This document shows, one piece after another, positions 55,001-64,000 of a DNA stretch of 64,000 nucleotides. The position numbers were made by a program, and so were the translations under genes. Numbering within the stretch: the first letter of the stretch is position 1; each line of letters begins with the position of its first letter. The notes under the pieces were generated by a model. It made no database searches. It saw only the letters and a program-made list of their open reading frames with translations, and had not been told where the DNA came from. Origin of the DNA: Campylorhamphus procurvoides (lineage: Eukaryota; Chordata; Aves; Passeriformes; Dendrocolaptidae); assembly GCA_013396655.1 (NCBI GenBank), contig WBMV01001015.1, positions 1,369,139 through 1,433,138 of the forward strand. Reading direction: 5' to 3'.

Positions 55001-57982
55001 CAAAACAATATTAACTTTGCAAATGAAACTCACCCAAGTACTTAAGTGCTATAAGCCAACCCAATAAGACAAGAACAAGGAGAGAGGGGAGTTATTATGC
55101 AGAGAGAGTAACAGCCAAATTAAAGATGATCTAGGTATAGTCCCAAAGCAAATTTAATCTTCCATCTCATTTTGCAGTATGGGAGGACTGTGAACAGAGG
55201 GGCAAAGATAGGGTAGCTAATTAGATTTAGAATATAGGGATGAAAATTACCAATCCAGAAATGGAATAAAATTTGAAGAATTTTAATGTGCTTGAATCAA
55301 AATACCAGATGATCTGTATCTAAGAATCACAGAGTAATGAAAGAGCTGGCAAATGAAATGGTAATACTGGCAGCAAGGGTTTCCAACAAACATTTCTACT
55401 TCACTGTAGCTCAGGCTGTCTCTAACCAAAGAGCTGTAACTAATACCCACAAATATGGGCCCCTTTATCTGGTCTATGGAGCATGCAAAACATGAAGTCA
55501 AATTTTAAGGGAAGATCAAACACAAAGGAAGAGAATGCAAGTGCATATCTTTATCAAACTGATGTGTCCATGTGTTCAGATTAGCCAATATCTGTTTCTG
55601 ATAAAAGGATTTTACTGGTCAAAGGAAATGTTATTTACCTGGAGTCTGCTAAACCACCCAGCACAGGTTATTATTAGTTAGAACAGAGATTATGCAAGCT
55701 AGCACAAGAATTGTAAGGTGAGGAGGACCTGCCCAGTGGGCAACAGCTTCCTGAACCTGGAGCAGGCTGGCAAGGGGACAATGGCAGAGCTCCTCAAGGG
55801 CTGAACTTGGGAGTGCCCTAATTTATTGTGGCACAAAAAGCAATATTTGCTTGTGAAATTCGGTAATGAAGATATAGCTTACATGGGAGGTGATTACAGT
55901 GTCAGAGGAAGAGAGCTGGATGGACAGACAAACTCGAACGAGGAAGGGACAGAGATGTCTGGGGAATGGGAAGCCTACCTGGCTGGAGAAAACAAAGCCA
56001 GTTCTTAGCTCTGTTCCCTTCAGCTCTGGTCAGACTGGATGTGCTAGAAAACCTTTTCCAAAAAGGCATGAGGGTATAGACCAGTGGCCATCACTGATTC
56101 CAAGCACACCAAGCACTGCTTGTCCCACAGGCACTTCCCTGAGGACACAAGGGAAGTGATGACACATTTCCCCTTTCCCTCTACTGTTGGATTGGTTAGA
56201 CCTGACTCAAAACTTTCCTTTTGAAGATACATGTTTGGCAAAGAGCATCGGCTCCTTGAAGGTACAGTCCACAACAGAAGGGAGAAACAGTTTAAGCCTT
56301 TGATTTCTCTTGACTGTCTGCATATTTGTCTCTTTTGGATCGTTTTATTAAAAGACAGTTCTGTTCCGGAAAAAAAGGCAGGAGTCATTCCTAAAAGGCA
56401 AAAGAAGCAAGTTCCACTATGCTGGTACTTAGTCACCGTTTTGAACTGTTGTCACGCAACATTTCATAACTAGGCAATGCCAAAACAAAAACAATATAAA
56501 ATAAGCCTGGATTTATCTCCTGGAAATTCTCTGTTGGAAGATGAATTGGATGAGGGAGATTTTCACATTGCCAAGGGGCAGTTTTTAGAGGATTTTAAGG
56601 TAGATTTTGGTGGATTAGCAACAGTGACGTAGCATAAGCCAGGGAAACTGGGGGTACACAGTAAATGACATTTACACAATGGAGAAAGTCAGTGCACCCT
56701 GACACTGTCAGGAGAGGACTGGATCGAGGTAGCTGATAAAAAGAAAGGGGGTAGGCCAAAATGAAGGGGAAAAGTAATTGTCTTGCCTTATCATGATGAC
56801 TGCCTTTGATTTTTAAAACAGCTAGCAAAATAAGCCATTAAAAATACATCTAAAATGGACATAATGCTAGTAAAGGCAACAGTGGAAGCTCCTAGGGTAG
56901 ATAGGAACGGATTCTTACTACTGGTTGAAATTAATATATTTTTCTGTGAAGGGGGACAAAGCAAACATATGACTTTCTCTAGAGTCATGTCTTATGGCCC
57001 CTATGCTCCCCACCACAGTGACTCAAGGCCTGCTTCATGTCCTATATGATTCTTCACTACAAGGCCCCAAACCTCCTGCACATCTTTGGACAGCTCCAGA
57101 ATCCTTCCAGTTCTTCCATTCTATTTCTGAGCTACCTCCATGGGGCACCTAGCTCACCCTGAGGGCTCATAGGCCAGCCATGCTGTGTCTTAGCCCCTCT
57201 GTTCCTCCACATTGATGATTTTGGACATGTTAGCTGCACCAGGTATGATGCTGGTAGCAATGGTAGACTTCATCACATGCTGCATGGCTGGTTTAGCAGC
57301 ATGTCTGAACTGATTATACTGCATAAAGAAGGCTTAAAGTCTCTCTATGTATTCCTGGGTAGAAGATTGTTAATTTTAGTTTCTTTTAATAAGCTATTTG
57401 TTTTCACAAAATACAGAGGAACTTGTATTTTCAGGCCAGATTTCCCCAGAAGGGAGACTTCTGCCAGTCTGACTAGATTTGGGCAGCAGTTTCAAAAGCT
57501 GCTTTGGAAGGGGCAGCAAGGCAACAGATGAAGGTAACGCTCAGAGAGACAGAACACTCAGAAATCCCATTTTAACTGGGAAATAGGGCAAAAGAAGCAA
57601 TCTTCTGGTCCTGTTAACATATAGCATAGCAGGTCCTGGATGTGGCTCCCAGTCTGGTGCGGTGCCCTTGCAGAAAGTAATGGAGCAGGCCACGGTCCTC
57701 TCCTGCAACTTTACTTGTGCTAGGTCTCCTACTGGAGCTCAGGTAACCCAAAGGTTCTGTGATATAAGCCACAAGGTGTTGAAATTGTTGAAATTGGCAA
57801 GCTGGCAAGAAAAAAGTGAGTCTTCCAGCAAGGTACAGCATTTTCAAGAACAGGGCAATACAACAAAGGCAGAGCCTTTTAGAAGGACTCCCTACATCCT
57901 AGAGTACTCTGCATGTTGAGAAAGCTACTTGGCCTAATTTTCTCCCTTGTGCATAGGACCTCTAGAGCCCATTAATAATGGG
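49089..57982. other. non-coding segment without genes
   Basis: About 8.9 kb of unremarkable non-coding DNA. A short TA run occurs at about 49782-49794. Open frames of up to 133 codons (for example 53672-54073, minus) overlap others in different phases and carry no family motifs. No clear transposon was recognised, though the GC-richer parts near 50.8-51.0 and 53.1-53.4 kb could hide old ones. Confidence 0.5.
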
Positions 57983-58640
57983 TGTGATGGATTGACTGAA
58001 GGAAGTTAATTCCAACCCAGTCAGACCCAGCACAACCACAGTGGCACTGGGACTGACACCACTGGAGCATGCAGTTTGCTGCATGTGCCTGGGCTGGCCT
58101 CTGGCATGAACCATATTCCCAGGGAGTATCTCAAGCCCCTGTCAAGCATGATGAAAAATTTCCCATGTTGTCTGGAGCTCTCTTCAAGGGAAAGTCCCAA
58201 AGTTTCAGACAGTTTTGCTGCAGTCAACAAAAGCTAAGTACCTCAGCATCTTGCACAAGCTGGTTGTTTAAACCTCTCCAAAAGAGGCAAGGTGCAATGT
58301 AAATGGAAAGGTTGTTTGTAATTTTTTCAGCTTTCCCGGCAAATAATTTTCCCCAGTTTGGTGTCTGCTTTCATCTCTAGCTCAAGCGTCCTTCTCAGGG
58401 GAGTTTTCTGTGCAAAGGTCTCCTGGGCAATGCATGTGAAACTTGTGTTGAGCTCAACTTGCGTTGACTTGACACATGTTGCTCCACTCTCTTAGTCTTG
58501 AAGTAAAGCTTAGCAGTTCTTGCTGCTTTCTCTCTATGCAATGTACAAGCCAATATAATTGGGTCAGAGCACAGTTAATAAACCTGAGAACCCGCTGAGA
58601 TGGACATCACAGCTCTCTGCTCCCTGTTCATCTGCTTCCC
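57983..58640 (+). mobile_element. possible solo LTR of an endogenous retrovirus-like element (uncertain)
   Basis: The stretch opens with TGTGATGGATTGACTG, similar in style to avian ERVL-type LTR starts, and contains CAGTTAATAAACCTGAGAAC near 58573-58592, a polyadenylation signal followed by the CTGAGAA-type downstream sequence common in LTR R regions. No internal gene is next to it, no target-site duplication was found, and the 3' border is a guess. It could be ordinary DNA. Confidence 0.22.
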
Positions 58641-61600
58641 TGGCACTGAGAGCTGGTGCTCTCATACAGCAGTCCAGCTAAGCCAACACTAGCCCTGGGA
58701 CTTGGGCTGGAGGGCATTCCTTCCTGTCCTGCATGTGCTGAGATTAGCTCCTTCTGCATCCTACTAAACAGGAGATCTAATGGCACTCCAGAAGTTAGGG
58801 CTTTTAGGATAAATTATGTCAGAAGTCTGGAAAAGTCTAGTATTCACTATCACCAAAGCTGCCTCTGTTTCTGGCTCTCTTACCCAGTCAGCTTAAAAAA
58901 GGAAAAAAGAAAAAAAAAAAGAAAAAAAAAAGAAGTAAATATATCATCAGTAGTCCTGTTCCTACTTACGTGGGTGTAAGCAAGGAGTAACTCTGCCCAT
59001 ATCATGGGAGGTTCCCTAGAGTACCAAAAAACAGCTGGATCCAGGACAGGCCCATATTGCACCACATGGAACCAGGGCTCAATGGGACTAAACTAGTAGA
59101 CTTTGGGCAGCTTGAAGATCCCTGCTCCCTCCAGTTGTTAAAATACATGACTTTTGCTGTGGAAGAGGGGAAAATACACCAAAGCATTAAATAGGGTAGT
59201 TACTTCCATTAGCGGTACTACCAGAAGCCCTGTTACAGAAATGCAACATAATTGTAATGCAGCTCCTACCTTCTGCCAGAGCCTTCAACACACAAAGCTA
59301 TTTCCTTCTCTTACTGGGTTTTCCTACCCAGTGAAGCTTGTCCAGATTTAATTAACAGAGGAAAGAAAGGCTGTTGCAGGACGCATTGCCTGTCTGAAGG
59401 GGTTCATACACGTATTCAAAGCTGAAAAAAACCCTGGGAGAGCACTTTAAGACACCTGAGAAAGGTGTTGCTCCATCTAAATACTTTACAACCATGGTGG
59501 TTCAGAGTACAGAGTTACAACTGCAAGTCAGACCCAAATTTCAGTAAATGAATTATAGCAGAGGTTAGTAGCAAAGTCTCAGTGATATTTATGAGAGACT
59601 TCTTTACATGAACAATGCTGAAACATTTGGAAACTATTTGCGTGTTTTTTTCAGGCACATACTGCTTAGTTCACCATAGCTAGACAGATATTGGGCCATG
59701 GAGTGTGGAAATGTATCCAGAATCTGCTAAAAGTGTTTCAGTCCAACTCCACTGTGCTGTCATATTTAACAAGTTCAGGAGACTAGGACTTGTTTTCAGC
59801 CCACAGACATCACAGACATGCTAGGACAGAGAGGTCTGGCATTCCCCTCCCAGTGGCCTTGACCCCACTGAAGGTTTACCTACACTGCAAAACATTAGGT
59901 GTCTATCTATTTCTATTATTTTTATTTCTAATCCTCCCACCACACCTTTTAAATCCCTGCGTAGACAGAGCATTGCATTTATTTTGAGCACTAATCAGAA
60001 GTGAACCTGTATCCCTTTCAACCAGAAACCACCCCTGAGCAATACATCCCAGGAAGGAAGGGTGTCAACAGATGTCACAGGAGCAGGAGGGCAGGAAGGA
60101 TGAAAAATAACCCACATAATTGTAGCCTATGCAGCTGAGGAGCAGGTGGGACACAAGTGCCCAGCATGGCCCAGCACCCAACAACCTTGCAAACACAGTG
60201 GTGGGAATGATGGCCTTTGTGAGTCCTCCTGCCCAGGTTTCTGCCCAGGCTGCTCCTTCACCCAGAAGCCAGTACCCAAATGTGAAGGATAGCTTACTGC
60301 TCCCTGGGGAGGTCCCACATTCTGTACCAGCCTCTTTGTAAAATCAATCCTGCACAGCCTTTTAGCTGTTTTTCAGAACAGCAAGTCCTCTTTAAAATGT
60401 CAAGATTTCAGTTAAACTCTAGAACATTTTCTAAATTAATATCAGTTTTAAAAGTATCAGGAAGAGGGATGTACTACCAATATCAGCTGGCTCTGGGGAT
60501 GGAGAGCTGTGCTGTGACTGAGAACTGGAAGGTGGGATGTAAACGATGGGTAGCCAGGAGAAGGAGGAGAATGAGAATGATCCAAGTTTGCTAAGGAAAC
60601 TCCTACTCCAACAGGGATGGGGGCATCAGAGAGAGTGCTTAGCTGAGGGTGGTTTCAAAACCTGGCTCAAGACCTGGCTGCAGTTTTCTTCTCACCCAGC
60701 CTGTGTTGGCACACAAAAGCCCCTCTACTCTGTTCAGGCACTGAGACGATTATTTGAGAACCTGGTTTCACATATTTGCAGCCCTTCAGGAGATACATTC
60801 TGCTGCTTGTGCCCGTTCACACCTCTGCTGGTGCTGCCAGTGTCGGCTCTGGAGAGCTGTCCCCAGCAGCCGCCCCTAATCTGCCGTCTGAGCACTTAAT
60901 CGCTGGTTTACAGAGTGTTTGGGATGTGAGCGGCAGGAGCCTTTACAAAGGTTTTCCAGCCAGGGCCAGCTCCCCTGCAAGATGCCCGGCCTCATGTTGG
61001 CTTATTTTATATCGTTTAGCTGGCTGGAAACAGCCCCTTGCTGGAGCAGTGAGGACCAAACCTCTTAATTACCTTAAAGTGAGAAGCTGGGAAACTGGAT
61101 GGCAATAAGGAGTATGGTGCCAGGATCCCTCCCTGAGCTGCCACTCCTTATATACATGGAACTGGGAACACAGTGAGCCCCACACCTCAGAATAATGCAA
61201 GTAAGAACAGTTTAAAAATCTTGCAAGTGTCAGTGCTATTGCACTGTAATACCTAATCCAGCAGTCCCTGCAGCCAGCATCACTCTTTCCACTGATATTA
61301 AAAGTTGTTGGATAAGGGCCTGAGTGACTAACAAGTACAATATTTGAAATAGAGGCATGGGGCATATTTGCAGGAAGGTGAAAAGATCCACTGTTCAATC
61401 TTTATTCAGCAATTAGCTAAAATATATATAGTCACTATTTTGCAAACATTCTGAGAGTATAGGCAGAGAATGAAAACTGTTTCATTTCTGAGACAAAAAA
61501 GTTTATGTCAGTGCAGGTGAGACATACAGAGAAAGGGAAACAAGTATTTCTGCAAATAAGTTCAAATAAAAAGAAATCAATTGTTGTGAACACAGCAGAT

Positions 61601-64000
61601 GCTGTACGAAGTCAGAGAATGTTTAATGAGAAATCCTATTAAAAATCCTGAATTTGGCATCCCTTCAGTCTAGAACCAACATAATTTAGGGTTTTTTTCA
61701 AGATCTTTGAGTGTCAGAGCTCACCAATATTGATCTGAAATTATTTTTAATTATATGAGTATATAACCATGTAACTATATGCGATATGCCTAATCACAGC
61801 CCCTAAAGCCCATATTCTAAGGCTATGAATGATCCTAAGAAAATTGCCTCAGCCTCTGCTACAGTCAAAGAGGAAAGGTGCCTGCAGAGCATGGTTTGTC
61901 CCTTCCCAGAGAAGTTAAAGGCATTTTGACTTCTTCTGCGCCTCACTTATGTCACAAAGCACACAGAAAACATTATGAGGTCACCAGGGTCTTCAGAGCA
62001 ACCCCCTGTCCCCTTGCAGTGAACACAACCATCTGTCTGCTGCTGAGGAGCAAATCGAGGGGTCTGGTGGCCGCAGGGGAGACAAAGGCTGGGACAAAGG
62101 AGGAGTCATCCCTGAATTGCTGAGGCCCAGCAGGATTCCCAAGATGCGGGATCTCCCAGGAGACAGAGGTGTCCTCCGAAACAGCACTTGGGCGGAGTGG
62201 CAGGGAGGTGACTGGACCAGCAGGGCAGAAGCTGAGGGCTTTTATGGGGGCTGTGTGGGCTGCAGGCTGGGCAGAGGGACACTCACTCTGGCAGAATGCC
62301 ACAGCACCACCTGAAGGAGCTGCAGGCTGCAAGTCATTAGCTTGCCTTTGCACTGGACTTGATGCTTCACAGAGAAATGGCAATTTTTCTAATCAATGTG
62401 TTTTCTTAAAAGATCAGAGTATGGCTGTGTTTTCACTCGGTCTTTATGACTGAGCAGGGACCACATCTATTACATTCAAAAGCAATCCCCACTTTGTTTT
62501 TGTGTTGACACTGCAGTTTGAAAGCCTCTGGGAAACATTTTTAGGGCTCTGACTTACACTGTGAGCACTCCTGCAGCATCAGGTTATCAGCAGTATCTCA
62601 CCGGGCAGCAGAGACCTAGGAACCCTTCCCAGAGTAATGAGACTACTCTGTGAAGCTGCATGACCACATCAGAAATTCGAGCTATAGCTTTCATTTACAA
62701 AATCCCATATAGTTTTCAAGTCCTAATCTTTCTACTGTTATATGTCCTAGAAGCTGGCATTCACATACTTCTTAGCAGAGACAAGGACAGGAGGGAGATG
62801 AATGCAAATTTCCTCCTGTTTTTTTCATGAGCTCAGTGGCAAAATTAAACAAAGAATTTTAATGTACTGGTCAACAAACAGAGAGACCTCTGCAAATAGC
62901 CAATTTTAAGGATTTTTGTGACCTAGGACTATTTGAAGATCAACATAAATAAAATGTAAATAAAATACATAAATTATCTATACAGTTTAGTTAATAGATA
63001 TATTATACATTTTCTGTGCTTGATAGTAAGGGTTTGTAAGTGAAAGCCTCAGGCACCAGTTTTCCCCAGGCCTTTGAGTTGCTCCTGCACCAGCAGAGCT
63101 CCTGGAGAGCCAGGCAAAGTGGAGCAGGCCCAGAAGAGGAGAGGAGTTTGTTCCCATGGTGTGACAGCTCCTGAGCCAGGAGGTCTCAGCACTTGTGTCC
63201 TCTCAGACAGAGAAAGACCAAAGTGGATGGGCAGAAGGAAAAGTTCCAAGACCTCCACCTTTCTGCAGGCTCTCAGCCTCTGCGCACTTCGATTGAGTGG
63301 CTGTGAGGACAAGAACAGAACCCATGCTGTCTGAGCATGTTCAGTGAGGTCCACAGGGGTCCATGAAGCCTCTGGCAATGCATGTTCACCTGGCACAATT
63401 GACAATGCAAATACAAAAAGCTCAGATGCTGATGGACTTCCAGCATCTTCTAGACTGAGGCAGCCCATGAGTAATCTGGAGGACCTAAATTCTGTATTCA
63501 AGTGCCTGCTTCCCAGCTAGGGACCACTGGAAAGGTTTAATTCTTTTCATAGGTTTGGATCTTGGTTTTAATAAAAGAAATCTAGCCCTAGAGAGTGTGT
63601 AAGGAAGTCAGTGCTAGTGAGGAAATGACTGACGCTCCCTGCTCTATGGTCCAAGGCTCTTCCTGTCCCCAGAGAGAATCCACCAGGCCTCTGTCACTCT
63701 TGCATGTCCCTAAAACACACAAACCCAAACCTTGGCCTCATGCTGTAGGTACTTTCATATCCAGAAAGTTATCCTTCTTCCTTCACCCAAATTCATCTTT
63801 GTCTCTTGCAAGAACCACTCCACAGTGGCTCTTCATTTCTTACCTTCCTGTGAGTCTCCTGGTTGCAGGCACCCAACAGATGCTAAAAGAGATGAGGAAA
63901 GGTGTCTCTGGAAGAGCTAGAGCAGATCAAGACTCTTCTATCTTTTCCAAGGACTCTTCATAAGACAGACCAGAGTGTTTATACCTGTTCCTCAGTCTTG
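58641..64000. other. non-coding segment without genes
   Basis: No exon or named transposon could be supported. The region near 60.1-61.0 kb and 62.0-62.4 kb is GC-richer with longer chance open frames. The 150-codon open frame at 63049-63501 (minus) has an unstructured Leu/Ser/Pro composition and no recognisable domain. An AT-rich stretch with AAATAAAA motifs lies at about 62940-63010. Confidence 0.5.
58893..58936 (+). repeat. A-rich tract with interspersed G
   Basis: A runs of up to ten bases separated by single or paired G. Similar in type to the tract at 18984-19016. No gene-derived sequence was recognised upstream that would make it a retrocopy tail. Confidence 0.8.

Noticed and set aside
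63049..63501. 150-codon open frame, minus strand
   Set aside because: No recognisable domain and overlapped by open frames on the other strand. Looks like chance in GC-richer DNA.

Overview
The window looks like vertebrate, specifically bird, genomic DNA. Coding density is very low (one recognisable coding exon in 64 kb), the exon has GT-AG splice sites, and the interspersed repeats are CR1 non-LTR retrotransposons with the usual bird-type 3' ends. At 13351-13484 there is a tRNA-Ile-derived SINE head joined to a CR1-like 3' tail. That architecture is known from passerine birds (the TguSINE1 type), so a perching bird is the best guess. The species cannot be read from the sequence.

The gene is NCALD (neurocalcin delta), on the minus strand. 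Its first coding exon lies at 4298-4675 (126 codons), with 19 nt of 5' UTR in the same exon (4676-4694) and clear splice sites on both sides. Bases 1-4297 are the start of the following intron; the remaining coding exons (C-terminal EF-hand) were not found and should lie beyond position 1. From 4695 upward I read the DNA as 5' intron and flank of the same gene.

The second landmark is a CpG-rich island at about 44340-44710. It carries a perfect CRE palindrome, an inverted CCAAT box beside an RFX X-box-like element, and a (CGG)7 run. Its layout suits a minus-strand promoter, and it is my candidate for an NCALD alternative promoter and first non-coding exon, some 40 kb upstream of the coding exon. 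This link is inference.

Between the coding exon and the island (4.7-44.3 kb) the DNA is almost all unique, AT-rich intron-like sequence with few recognisable repeats: the SINE at 13.4 kb, a short CR1 tail at 26.4 kb and an old CR1 at 29.6 kb. Just outside the island (45.8-49.1 kb) three CR1 copies sit close together, one with RT catalytic residues still readable and one with a 180-codon open stretch. The rest, 49.1-64 kb, is non-coding sequence with no gene I can support.

The most unusual signal is a pair of diverged, gap-free 150-bp direct repeats (41751-41900 and 43614-43763) next to the CpG island. On the minus strand both keep the same short open frame, with the same stop codon and similar amino acids. 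Whether this is a duplicated exon, a small orphan ORF or two copies of an uncatalogued repeat cannot be settled from the sequence alone.
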